Positions 1 to 11,400 of a DNA stretch of 64,000 bases are shown piece by piece. Each line of letters begins with the position of its first letter. Within the stretch, counting starts at the first letter, position 1. The position numbers and the translations under genes are program-made. Source of the DNA: Nereocystis luetkeana (lineage: Eukaryota; Sar; Phaeophyceae; Laminariales; Laminariaceae); assembly GCA_031213475.1 (NCBI GenBank), contig JARUPZ010000005.1, positions 5,123,732 through 5,187,731 on the forward strand, written 5' to 3'. The notes beneath the pieces were generated by a model that searched no databases, was not told the DNA's origin, and worked only from the letters and a program-made list of their open reading frames with translations.

Positions 1-16
1 GGTCTTCTTGTTTTTG

Positions 17-66
17 GAGGGGGGGGCGTACTCATTGGTTGCTTGCATTAGTCATTTGATCGTTTG
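17..66. mobile_element. Second G-tract-bounded unit, short remnant
   Basis: A G-tract, then GTACTCATTGGTTGCTTGC and AGTCATTTGATCG, like the first part of 12987-13193. It runs into a truncated first-family copy at 66-142. Confidence 0.4.
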
Positions 67-142
67 GGCGGCGGGGGTATTCATTGGCATGCACGGCCGA
101 AGTCGTATGACCATAGACCCTCGCACCCCTACAGCAATTGCC
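66..142 (-). mobile_element. G-tract element, short truncated copy
   Basis: A G-rich start, then ATTGGCATGCACGGCCGAAG and GACCATAGACCCTCGCACCC. It stops in the first ~70 bp of the element. Confidence 0.65.
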
Positions 143-879
143 GGCGTTCCTCTGCATGACAATATAATTGCCGTGGTTTCTTCGCGAAATATATAACGTC
201 GGAACGGCAAGAGCTTGCGGTGGCCTCCAGCGACCAGAAGCGCAGCGTGAAAATCCCGAGGGTTTTCTTCTGCGTCCACTGAACGACAAAAGGAATGCGG
301 CACACCAAGCAAACGAAGAACGCGTGCACGCCGCCCTGGAGAGAAACGTAGTATCAAACAAGAAAAACTACTGTAGAAACAATAGAAGCATAGAAGCAAG
401 CACGGCCTCAGCGATCAAACAAAAAGGTTGCCGGGCCGGGATCACAAGCATTCAGGTCTACCACCCCCTCCAATACGTAGCGGCAAGGGACGCCGACGCG
501 AAGGGGCTCTTGAAGCAGATAAACCATCACAGAACCGCAGCAAACAACGCATCGCTCACGGCTCGACAAGGCCAAGGAAACCAACCAACCGACCAACCAA
601 CTCCCCACATATTTTGCTCGCAGCAGGCGATCGGCTCGGGAAGACGCGGCGAACACAAGGTCGAACCACTCTTCGTATACGTACCACTGCATCCACACCT
701 ACGACTACAACTCACACGTGCACGCACACTCTTCACAACGTGTAGTTACACTCACACTTACACCTGTACGTACAAGTACACGTACACGTACTCGTGCACT
801 TACACGTATACATACGAAGTACATACGTACCCGTTTGCGTCCCGGTCAGACACCGTACGCGTACGCACCCCTGGCATAC

Positions 880-1011
880 CTTATATCGACGGGTACTTTT
901 TCCGGGTCGGGGGAACCCCCCCTGTAGACGTACACGCTCCTGGAAGGATCCGCCTCGGCGACCTTCCGCGCCGCCTGGCGCTTCTCGTACTCCACCCTCG
1001 GAGCCTTGTAC
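880..1011 (-). CDS. Internal exon of an unrecognised gene
   Basis: On the minus strand a pyrimidine-rich tract ending gcgtcag precedes an exon that closes at donor AAG|gtatgc. The exon has 43 full codons, starting YKAPRVEYEKRQ and containing AARKVAEADPSRSVYVY and GSPDPEKVPVDI; it starts and ends in phase 2. The charged helical composition and paired good splice sites support it, although the family is not recognised. The downstream part of the gene would lie below 880 and the 5' part above 1011. A possible further exon start is at 278 (acceptor ttcag), but its phase does not join directly. Confidence 0.4.
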
Positions 1012-1527
1012 CTGACGCCAAGGCGAAGGCAAGCGCAAAAGCGGCGGGTGGAGGCGGAGCCGCCGGGACACGGTGGCGAGGAAGATTGAGACGCGTCACG
1101 ACGCATTCAGTCGGGCGCGGTGCCCCACCCAGTAAAGGCCCATGTGTTGGATACCGTAATATATACCCGTGTTACAGCAGAAGCGGGAGGAGGGGGTAGG
1201 GCTACATAGGTCTAGCTAGGCCCCGTGACATCAGCACAGATGAGGGGATAAGGCCGAGCTCCACCAAAAAACGAAAAATAGGGTACGAGTAGCTTTCGCA
1301 TAGAAAAACTCATTGGTAGATATTTAACTGTTGATATATTGACTGTGAGCGCTGGTGGAACATGTTGAAAAAAAAACACACACACACACACAAAACATGA
1401 AAAACAAAAAAACGGAGTAAGACGTTTTATAGTAGACTTTCGGCCGCACAGCGCGGATCTCCGCATTCTTAGTATATGCTTTCCATAGGATCTCTGGGTT
1501 CACCATGTACTGCAAAGGGTCCTACGA

Positions 1528-1601
1528 CTCTGGGCGGAAATATAAGGAACGTTTATACATTAACATGAACACCAAGTGTTCCTTATATTTACGCCCAGAG
1601 G
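1528..1601. mobile_element. MITE family 1 copy (CTCTGGGCG termini)
   Basis: About 74 bp. Left arm CTCTGGGCGGAAATATAAGG pairs with right arm CCTTATATTTACGCCCAGAG almost perfectly. Non-coding. Confidence 0.75.
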
Positions 1602-1787
1602 GGTGCATATTATGTGGCGGCCGTGTAAATTAGAAACTCTTCATGAACACATTTCCCCCCACAAAAGAACCCCAGCAGTATAGTTGTAAAATTAAAAGAA
1701 CAGCGGTGTGATCGAGGAGTTGGTCGAAACTCATCTTTGCAAGCTGTGTGCGATGCTTCGATCGCGCGTACTACGGGTTTTATAGTA

Positions 1788-2920
1788 TATACAAGGCGCT
1801 TTGCTCCGAGGGCGGCCTACGCCGCCCGCTACGCTCGCTCAGGAAGGAAAAGTGCATAGAATTATGCGAAGCGGACAGAGGTCCATGATTGAATATAGTT
1901 TATTTTTATGATTGCAGTTGAAAACTGGCGACTTGATAGTGCCAAGAGTCCCGCCGGTATGCTTCAGGAGAAAACAGCTCGGACGCCACATACGCTTCGC
2001 ATCGCGGGCGGTTCCGCCTGTTACGCTCGCTCACATGCCCTACGTACGTACATACCCCTGGTAGGGTACTTATTTTCTTATTTTGGTATGCTCTATGTAC
2101 GAAAGAGAAAGCACAACACGGCACAGCAGCACCGCGAAAACAATGAAATTGGAACCGAAAAATTCGGAAAGAAAGGAAAATCCCGGTCCCCTTTCAGGTA
2201 ATATTTTTCTGCCTGATTAGAACACCTTGCACCGCTCAAAAAAAAATAAAGCGAAGAGCAGAGCTTGTCAGCCTCGTACGCCGCCCGCCCCTCTCGCGAC
2301 CACCTCGCCAACGATTCGGTCCGGGGAAAATTTTCCTCCTTCTCAGCCACAGGGAGCCCCGTCGCCCGCCTCGCATTAAGCCCGGTTTTCACTGTGGCCC
2401 TCGTTCGCCAGCTTGACAATGCATGTGCTCAGACTGCGTACCTTTCTCTGTGAACTTCAGCTTGGTCGTAAAAATAAGCACCTCTTGAATATTATCTTGC
2501 AATCCCGAACGACGCTTTTAGACTCGTACATACTCATCGTATCGGATTCTGCAGATGGAGGCCAGACAGAGCCCATTCATGCTTCCCTCGTATCTCGAGG
2601 CACGCGCGACGCCTAACCACAAAAACGGCGACCGCGTTCCTTGCGACCCCCCCCTCTACCCGCCAGCACCCGCTGACACCCGCGACGGCGCCGGGCTCGC
2701 CCGCGGTGCCGAGCTCCGAGTATACGCACGCACACGGAACGAAGGAAGCAAAAGGGGAAAAACAACCGAAAGTGCCAAGAGAAATGGAGAAAACAAAGAA
2801 CCGCTGGAACATGGGCAAGGTCCGGCAAGTAATAAAATAAGGCGACTCCCAAGTGGGAGCTCTGAGAGGCCAGGGATGTACCAACGGAGCAAGCTCAGAG
2901 ATTGAGATATATGTATGTAG
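1788..2920 (+). repeat. 1.1 kb dispersed repeat, copy 1
   Basis: It starts near tacaaggcgcttt and ends near atgtagttctata. It aligns along its length with 58922-60048 in the same orientation, with scattered substitutions and small indels. Shared blocks include gcctacgccgcccgctacgc, attatgcgaagcg, taatatttttctgcctga and tgggagctctgagaggccag. No conserved protein or clear terminal inverted repeat is visible, so it may be a non-autonomous element or part of a longer one. Confidence 0.75.
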
Positions 2921-4903
2921 TTCTATAGCGGTACGTTGGTTACACCGCGTGCACACGTTGCACTGAATATACGGCCCGGCATTTGCGCCGTGTGTATATA
3001 TACGTCTATAATGTGCGACGCTCGGGTCGGAACCTCCTGCCCGAAAAAAAGTGTCTGCTGACCGCATACGAACGAAGCGCACAAAACAAAAAGCGGCGGG
3101 CAAAAGTCGCGTTTCGAGTTTTGGTTGGTCTCGGCCAAAAGTCGTGTTTTGGGTTCTGGCTGGTCTCCATCGTCGAGCAAAAGCGCCGCCGCCGGCGGCG
3201 TTCGGTTTTTTCGCTCACCGCTTAGCGCGCGCCAAGATAGGGCGCACAATATCGCCGACCACTCGGTCCTCCTCACCACCCAGGGCAGGCGAAAAAACCT
3301 GCAGCGACTTGAGCACGTCGATGTCCGAGTTCATCTGCGGGCGGGGCGGCAAGGGAACGGCAGGAAGGATTGGGGGTGGGCGGTGTCCGAACATAGGGTT
3401 TATCTACCCAATGCGGGGGTGGGTGACTGGAGCCTGCAAGCGATGTTGTCGTTTGAAAATTGATGGGTTTTCTTGAAACATGGCATTAATACATACCTGG
3501 TAGTGTTTTAAATGGCAGCCGATGCGCTTGCCCTATCCGTAAGTTTAACCGACCAACATATTAATTTTGAGGAAAATTGAAGGATGGGCTTTAAACCCTT
3601 TTAGGGGGCTAATCTCATTAAATCGTTCAGTGTGGGCGCGTAACAGCACAAGGGGCCATGGTACCCTGCTGAATACCCCGCGAAATACAGCTTCTCGCGT
3701 TACCATGGCCCGGGCTCCAAATAAAAAGTTATTCTCCCCCAGCCAGGAAGTGGCTATTTCTGTAACCGTCATATATCAACATCACTTTTCCCCGGCGAAG
3801 CCCCAACAAGGATGAAAACGTGTAGAGTGTGTTGAAAGGCGTAATATCTGACAGGTATTTTTAAGGGTTTCCGGGACTATTCTTGGTGCCAGTCTGCTGA
3901 CAGTTAAACGAAGGGGGCGCACAAGTTTACCACAAAAGGTTCGGGTGGATATACCTTGTGCAAGGTTCGGCGGAGACATTCAGACGTCGGGCGGCGCGAG
4001 GTAAAACTCCGACGACGTTTCGTGCAGTTTTGAAGAAAAAAAAACAACGAAACTTTCACCGGTCTTTGATAGGTTGAAGTCTATACAGCTCGAAAAATGA
4101 AGGGCGTAACGGCTAGACCGGCGACAGGAAATCGGCACATGTAGTACGTATTTTACGATCTGATTGGTGCCACTATTGTAGACTATTGTAGCGTGCTCTG
4201 CGTCGGCGACGGCAGGTGCAGCGCAAAGCGATCGAGTCGGGGTACATAGTGCAGCATCACGCTCGTGTCCTTTTCGAATTGTTTCAGCAGGCGCGGTGAG
4301 TAGATCCTCCGCACAGGTCGGCACAAGCACCGAACAAGCAATCAAACAAACAGGCGAGCATCGGACAGTTACTCTTGAACGCGCTCGTACAAGGTGCGCG
4401 AGATAGAGAACCCTTGGCGGCGCAAATTTTCAGAGGAAGCCACGGGATATGCTATCGGCGCCACCGGAGCACGTCGTCAGATTCGGCCGGTGCATGTTTA
4501 GCATCCGGTGCGATCCAGGCGCTAGGGGCAGATGCAGCGATGGCAGCAGCGCCGGGGAGAAGCAGCAACCACACCGTCTGGGCAGGCCGCCACCAGCCTC
4601 ACGCCGGAGCGGACACTCTTCTGAGGCGAGAGAAACAGACCGGTTCGATTGATCAAAGGCCCAGCGCGTACGCGAACGGGGCCTCTCGGAGCGGAATACG
4701 GGGGTCGAACCTCGCAACCGCAGAAGGACATCAGTCGAGCTCAACCAAGCATATAGCACGGAAATTCGCCGCGTTGCGTATCGTAGACGAGCCAAGGAAG
4801 CCCCTTGCCGAGGCGCGATTCCACGACCACGCCTTGACAAGTTGACGAGTGTCGGACTTCTGAAATACTCCAAGGGTTTCGATTCGCCGTCCGCTGGGAG
4901 GGT
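2921..4903. other. Unassigned stretch
   Basis: It holds the two-copy tandem repeat at 3095-3172. No exon with matching splice sites or recognisable protein was found. Open frames at 3980-4345 (minus) and 4375-4845 (plus) have no recognisable content. Confidence 0.5.
3095..3172 (+). repeat. Two-copy tandem repeat, ~38 bp
   Basis: CAAAAGTCGCGTTTCGAGTT plus TTGGTTGGTCTC is followed directly by CAAAAGTCGTGTTTTGGGTT plus CTGGCTGGTCTC. A partial third unit may follow at 3176. Confidence 0.55.
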
Positions 4904-5024
4904 CGGGGGGAGAAGGGGTATGCTCGATATCATGCATGGTCGTAGTCGCATGACCATAGACCCTCGCATCCCTACAACACCGGGACGGAGCATGTAGGCT
5001 TTTCCACCCCGGAGGGGGGGGGGG
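4904..5024 (-). mobile_element. G-tract element, truncated copy
   Basis: Contains GATATCATGCATGGTCGTAG to GACGGAGCATGTAGGC, bounded on both sides by G-rich tracts. Confidence 0.75.
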
Positions 5025-6079
5025 TCCGTGGAGGACGCAATTTCGGGGCGTTGTCTGAATTTGCATTTCCTCAGGCTGGACTGGATACACTTTAGGAACC
5101 AACGTGGAAAACTTGTTGCCAAAAACAGTCGAAAACAGGTATATATATATGCGCGCGTTTAGTGCTACTGTAGTCCTGGCGTAGACTGTCCGGACGATGC
5201 AGCTGGCAGTCCCGCGCATGGTAGATCGTAAAATATATTTCGGGCTTGTGGGGGGGGGGGGGGGGGGGGGTACCGATAGGTGCTACATACGTAGCGAGAA
5301 ATCATGCAGCGGCACGGAACGACAAATTATCGTGTCACCGGTGGAGAGCAGACAGAGCCACGTGGCTGTTTCCGTCCCCACCGGGCATCACAAGGGCAGC
5401 GCATGACCGCAAAAAGGCGCCAAGAAAGAAGGTGCCCCATCGGGCGCGCTTCGTATCACAGACAACGCGCGCTACGATGGGATTAGCACCTTTTTGTCTG
5501 CAATGCTTTCCGATTGGCGAGGGCTCCTTAACCCCAATTCGTCGGAATATGGCTATTCTTGTTTCGAAATTCGTTTTTTTTTTATATCTAGGCCATGAAG
5601 ATTGTTCGTCGGGAATATGGCACTTCCCTACCTATAAAAATAACATACTATTAGTATAGAGCCCCTCCAACAAAGTGAGGAACCAATGGAAAAATGGTGT
5701 ACCTCTCTACGTTAGCAGGTGTTCTACATCGAAGAGTGCACACACATCGGGCAGACAGATTTAGATCCGCATTTCACACTCGTAGGCATTTCGGGGGCAG
5801 ACAGACAGACCCCTGGTTTACAAAATCTGCCCGATCTATACGCAGCTGATCAGGTTTGCCGGGTGAGACCTATATATCCGTATGGTCTGTGTGACACGGC
5901 TCTTGCCTTGCCCACATGTTTGCTGCCGTGTGTGGGATATGTATAGGCATCATACGGCTATCGTACAAACTTCTCGTACCGGAGAAGACATGGCCTACAT
6001 ATGATCTATCTGGATCGTGGTCTTTCCGACGAGTGGAAGGGTTGTTTGAGAACGCGAATGGAGCCGGCAGCTGGCGTAC

Positions 6080-6275
6080 CAAGGTCTCCATAAGCTCGAG
6101 CGCGGTTGTGATGCGCCGACCATCGCCCCCCTCCGCCACCGCATCTTTCCTGCGGCCGACGTCAGTGACAACCTCCTCCGCTCCGACCCTGCTTCCCCTA
6201 CCCTCGTCATGATCTCCCGTATCTCCGCCGTCCTCTTCTTCTTCCCCCACTCCGTCGCCATTATGATATCGAGGA
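6080..6275 (-). CDS. Possible acidic internal exon
   Basis: Acceptor cgtttcag and donor gtacgc bound 196 nt with an open frame that is Asp/Glu/Gly-rich (GVGEEEEDGGDTGDHDEGR) and ends TTALELMETL. A second frame through the same DNA (MATEWGKKKRTAEIREIM) is also open, so the coding frame is not settled. No family is recognised and the call rests on splice signals and composition only. Confidence 0.22.
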
Positions 6276-6302
6276 CTGAAACGTAGGAAGCGTTCGGGAG
6301 CC

Positions 6303-6353
6303 GGGGGGGGGGGGGGGGGGGTGTACTCATGTCATGCAGGGGGGGGGGGGGGG
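6303..6353 (-). mobile_element. Extreme truncation of the G-tract element
   Basis: Only TGTACTCATGTCATGCA (17 nt of the constant end) remains between two G-tracts of about 15-19 nt. Confidence 0.6.
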
Positions 6354-7491
6354 AGACAGTCCGACGTCAGACAACCCAGACAACGATCTTGGGAGATGTA
6401 CAATATCCCGTGTGTCGCTCACTGCCTTGCAACATGAAAAAAATAGCTCCCGTAGGTCCTGCCCATCCTTATTCCCCCCTCCACGCGACTGCAGCCCTCA
6501 CAGGTAGGTAGGTCAGTTGTTTGATTGCTTGCTTGCTTGGTTGATTGATTGGTTCATGTGCTGGTTGGTTGATTGGTCCGCCGGTCTACTTCGGCGCGGA
6601 TAAGCATGATGGATAGCCGACCGCACGAAGCAGTACAGTACAGCAGAGCATCCGTCGTGTCCGCTGATAGTAGCACGCACGTCGAGCAGCAGTATTGCTG
6701 TAGCTCTGACCAAGCAGCGCACGCGAGAAATGACCAGAAGTGCTTGCTTAAAGGGAACTTGTGTTGCATGTTCAAACGCGGAAAAAAGCACACGGATCGA
6801 AGCCAATACGAGCAGATACGAAGTACTTGCTACCTGGTATGGAATACTGGAACCACGTACCTGGTACGTAGCAGTGCCATGTACCTGGGGTACTGCTCTA
6901 CGACGTCTACGACGCCAGTGTGTACCGGGTACGCCAGCATGTAGGACACCTACACCAATATGAATCACATACCTGGTATCATACTTGTACGTACCTAGAT
7001 CAAACCTAGCTGTATCGTTTTACTGTCGTAGGTTACAGGTGTCAGAACGTCAAAACTGAAAGCTACGTATGTCCCAAGTCTCATGTCTGCCTGTTGGCTC
7101 GTTTCAGTCTCATGTCTGTCCATGCCCCATGCTTTAATATGTGAAATGGATGCTATATCTCGACTAGGTCGGTTCATTGGGTGAGTTAGCCTCCCGTTGA
7201 TGTGCCGCACCGAGATTTGGACGGCAAGAAACCCATTTTTGCAGCAGTGCCAGTACTTTCTTGCACTGCCCCGTTTACCGTTCGGGCGCTTTGCTGTCGT
7301 ACGTAGTTGCGGGGGTGGTCTCGTGGGCTGAGTGTTGACTGCTCCCTGTTTGGGACTTCGAGCTCCTATCGTTGCTGCGCACCTGCAACGTACTCGTATA
7401 CCAGGTACAGCACAGGTGTGAGGTATGCTCGTATCACGCTACTGCTGTACCCTTTCCCACCTGGCACAGCAGCGATACAAGGTGCTGCGAT
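6354..7491. other. Unassigned stretch with several TACCTGGTA motifs
   Basis: Four or more TACCTGGTA/ACCAGGTA motifs lie at 6832, 6860, 6970 and 7402. TTGATTGG-type short repeats occur near 6515-6575. No gene evidence. Confidence 0.5.
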
Positions 7492-7724
7492 CTAGTAGTT
7501 TAGGGCGAAGTCTCCACCCGTGAGAAGTGCCATCACCCGCCAGCCGATGCCGTCCGAGATTTCGCGGTCCCAAGGCACCACTTTCGCCTCCACGACTGCC
7601 GCCGCCGCCGATGCCTGCAGGTATTGTGCTGCTGCCTTTGAAAGCTGGGATAGGCGCTCCACCGAAAGCACAGACCGCAGGGGGCTCCGCCAAGAGGATA
7701 GGCCAGGACGGCCCCGCGAGAGCA
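7492..7724 (-). CDS. Terminal exon of an unrecognised gene
   Basis: A minus-strand acceptor (pyrimidine run ending cgtatag at 7725-7731) opens 76 codons to a TAG at 7494-7492. The reading contains LSVERLSQLSKAAAQYLQ, then AAAVVEAKVVPWDREI and GWRVMALLTGGDFALNY, an amphipathic helical composition unlike the neighbouring repeats. The rest of the gene would lie between here and gene A's first exon at 8429, so the two would be head to head and close. A 25-nt micro-exon with good sites near 8032-8056 fits in phase but is unproven. Function unknown. Confidence 0.38.
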
Positions 7725-8154
7725 CTATACGCGAGAGAAAAAATCAAGGTTGTCGGGTGCATTCTCCGTCTCAGTGGCATGTCGTCAGCATCCCTTTCGG
7801 CCTCATGCAAAGGTGTCTGTATCCCTGGAGCGGTGTGTCGGCAGTCGGCAGAGCAAGGCCTTCCCCCTCTCGATCTCTTCCCTAGCTACTCTTCCCCTCT
7901 GCTTTTTTTTGTTTTTTGATGAAATAATAGGCACGGGGGAAATTGTTCAATCAACGTTGTGGAATTGCCCGGAATATGACAGTCTCGCGTATTTGAACCA
8001 ATCACAAAAGGATAAAATAAGAACGCACCTAAACTGGTTCTGGGCTGTCGATACTGAAAGTAGTACACTAATAAAGCCGCTTCTCATGACTCATGGCCAC
8101 AATCCGCCGCATTTTCGTAAACCTTCTCGAAACAGGCGAGCAAGACAACGTCTC

Positions 8155-8197
<43 letters not shown>

Positions 8198-8198
8198 C
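8155..8198 (+). repeat. (CAG)n microsatellite upstream of gene A
   Basis: About 14 uninterrupted CAG triplets lie 230 bp before the chosen ATG, followed further on by a mixed GCC/GCA run at 8356-8390. Both are probably in the promoter or 5' UTR. Confidence 0.85.
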
Positions 8199-8428
8199 AA
8201 CCGCCATAAGAAAGAGCTGGGCGTAGCGCCTGTTTCGATTCGCGGGCAGGACGCGGAACGGTTGGACCTACACGGAGCACGGAGAGAGGAAAAACAAACC
8301 AAAACCGAAACAGACCTGTGCTTGTTCCTCTTTTCTCGTCAAGGACGGAGACAGCCACAGCCGCCGCCGCCGCAGCAGCAGCAGCCGCTATAGCAAGAGC
8401 ATCGACACCAGCGGTCGTTGCCAACAAG

Positions 8429-11400
8429 ATGCCCCCTGATGGCGAATCTGAGGTCGCGAATGCGGCGGGAAACCGCCTGTACCGCGAAGGCAATGTTGAG
8501 GGAGCCGCAGGGGCCTACACGTCCGCGATACAGCTATCCCTGCTGGCGAAGGCAGGGAGTGGTGGCGGTGCTGCTGATGGCGGTGATGGTAACGGTGGCG
8601 GTTTGAAAGCCAGATCCAAGTACTACGCGAACAGGCGAGTGGTGTGACTGCTGTGGGCTGTCACTGTACGATCCACCCCTGACCCAAAAATTGTCTTTGA
8701 AGCAAGGTCCAAAATCAACGTATTTTGTAGCTCCATGTTTGCGTGGCGCCACATCTTGAAAAAACGGCGCCTCCAGCGGGGCCCTCCGGGGGCGCCCCTC
8801 ACCGCCCGGAAGGGGGGGCAGCGGTCACGAACTCTGACCCTAACCCCAAGCCTGACCCCCAACCGCAGCCAAAACGGTCCACAACCTGGCCATAAATGCG
8901 GCTGCGCCGCGTTTGCATCGAACCAAGAAAATTCTCAATTGCGGACGATAATTCCGACGTGCAGACCGCGCGACCCTTTTTTCAAGTCTAAAACACCCCT
9001 GAAGATCCTTACTCACAGATTGCAGACCCTACTCGACATACGTACCAGTACCATGCCAAGTATATGGTTCTCTGTATCTGGTATACGTACGAGTACTGCA
9101 GATCTTCAGATATATGTCCTGCGGCTCAAAATCCCTACCGGTAAGTGTTAAGATTACGTAACTGGTCAAATAGAGGTATACCCCCGCCTTTTTCAGCTAA
9201 ACGGGGGGCATGGGAAAGCAGGTCGACAGGATGGGAGGGGGGGCTGCGCGTGGCCCAGCCTGCCTCAAATCCAACTGCAACGAGCTGGCATGACGCCCAC
9301 AGCCCATGCAGAGCGCGTACCAGGGACATCGTTTTGGTTCCTTTTCGGGAACGTTATTGGGGTAGACGGCACCGCCGTGGCGTAAGAGGGTGCAAAAGAA
9401 AAAACACCCCCCCTTTCGACCACTCCTTAGGGGAATGGGGGGGGTGTACTCTATGTCATGCATGGCCGTAGTCGTGCGACCATAGACCCTCGCATCCGTA
9501 CGATGCTGAGACGGAGCACGTCGGGTTTTCACCGACCAGGCAGACGTTGCATGCACCAAGCTGCGAAGCGCCGTGAGGTGTTCGGCGAGAAGCATAAAGG
9601 GTGAGCCGCATGAGAACCGCTTGTGAGGCGGACTTGCACGTGGATGACAGAGTCAATGAGTGAATTTAATTTCCGGTGTAGCCACTTCCAGAGACAGCAA
9701 TGGGAGTACTGTGTAACTGTCTCTTGGGTGCCTTACCTTGAACACTACGTGATACGATCATTCCCACTCGTGGGGCTAAAGGTTCTTCACCTCGCACAAA
9801 TGATCTAACTCGACCACCAGCTGTGGGCGACCGCCAAAAACAAACAAAAAAACGGTACCCTGGTTGTCTACTGTAGCTCACGTAGTGAGCGGCATGTTTA
9901 CAGTGTCGTTTCCAACCGACGCCAACCCAACCTATATACTCCGTATAACTTGGGGGGGGGGGGGTGGTACTCGATATCCTGCACGGCCGTAGTCGTATGA
10001 TCATAGACGCTCGCATCCCTACAATGCCGGGACGGAGCACACCGGGTTTTACCAACCAGGCAGATAGGGGGGGGGGGTGCCTCCGTAAATCTACTATGTT
10101 TATGTGTGACGCCTTTTTGGCTGTCGCTTCCCCCCGCTTTGACCGAAAATTTGTCAATTTTGTTACCACTTTGGATAGCTCCTACTAATAATAGATACCA
10201 GGTATATTTTAGTCTATTTTAGGTCTCCCACACTGTCGCCACGTCACCGTCCAACAGCTCGAAGCGACCCCACGGTGGAACACTGCTTACTGCTGTTCAC
10301 CCCTCCACTGCTTCCGAGAAATGTTGCATGAGGGCCCCGAAGAAACAAAGGAAATACGAAGGGGGCAAAAGGCAAAGCCAAAATAAAATAGAATGTAAAT
10401 TAGGGCCGTGGATCGCAGTGAAACGTACGACGAACAGCAGGGTACTTCTGTACGTTGCATTTACTCGCCTCCCGCTGCCACCCCCTGTGTTGCCTGACGG
10501 GATTTGCACCCTGCTGGTGGCGTTCGTGCGTGCGTGCGTCGCCCCGTTTCGATTCTTAGGGCTCAGGCTCGCATGCAACTCAAGGATTTCGAGGTGAGCA
10601 CAGGCGAAAGACGTGCGCAAGGTGCGACATGCAGCGATGCCCCCCTGTTCCTTACTCGTGTACTTTTTACCTGCGCCACAGCCCACGACAAGGATGCAAC
10701 GTTGCTATAAAGGGCGCGACCTCTTGTAGTGTTCCGCCGGGATTCGGCGAAGCAACCATGGGAGGGTCGGGACTGCTATCGTGCTCACGGCCGCAAGCCC
10801 GGGAGTCGAAGCGCCGCCCAATGCAACTGTTGTTGGTCCCTTGTAACCTGAGTGACCAAGCACGGGAGGGTGACGCCTTCCCGTGCGTAGCCAGCGCTTT
10901 CAAGGGGGGGGGGGGGGGGCACGTTGAGCCTATTGGCCCCTAAAGACCCCAGCGAGTGCCGATCCTTGAAGTTTTCTTCTGGTACCATTAGCACACCAGG
11001 GGAAATATGCGAGAATCGCTGTGTGTCGAAACCGAACGATCCTGCCACGGTTAGGGTGGCAACGCTTCCGCTAAGAAGTTGAGTTGCCCACTGCGGAGCA
11101 TCCGATACATGCAGCCCGACAACAGAACAGGCACACCCACCTGGCGACAGTTTCCATGCGTCTGTATCGCCCAACCGTCCGCAAAAGTCCACGACGCGCC
11201 GAATAACAACATATGTTCTCTGGACAACCGGCGCCGCGGGCGATGGTTTGCGTCCTGCTACCATGTAGCGCTTGCCGAACTCGACCACTTGTTTATCGCT
11301 TCTCTTTCGACGGGGTCCGGCGTACCGTTTGGTTTTGTACGATCGGTGCCTCATCGACCCAGGAAGCGGCTCAAGACTGTCGGTCTTCGGTCGGTGAGGA

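Noticed and set aside
168-1199. Plus-strand 343-codon open frame
   Set aside because: It runs through low-complexity Thr/Tyr/Lys repeats and two repeat units, has no family content, and lies antisense to the better supported exon at 880-1011.
4430-5122. Minus-strand 230-codon open frame
   Set aside because: Part of it is the translated G-tract element (GMRGSMVMRLRPCM), which appears in many chance frames in the window.
10785-11354. Minus-strand 189-codon frame inside gene A intron 2
   Set aside because: No domain recognised and it would overlap a well-supported intron. A repeat remnant is possible but not demonstrable.
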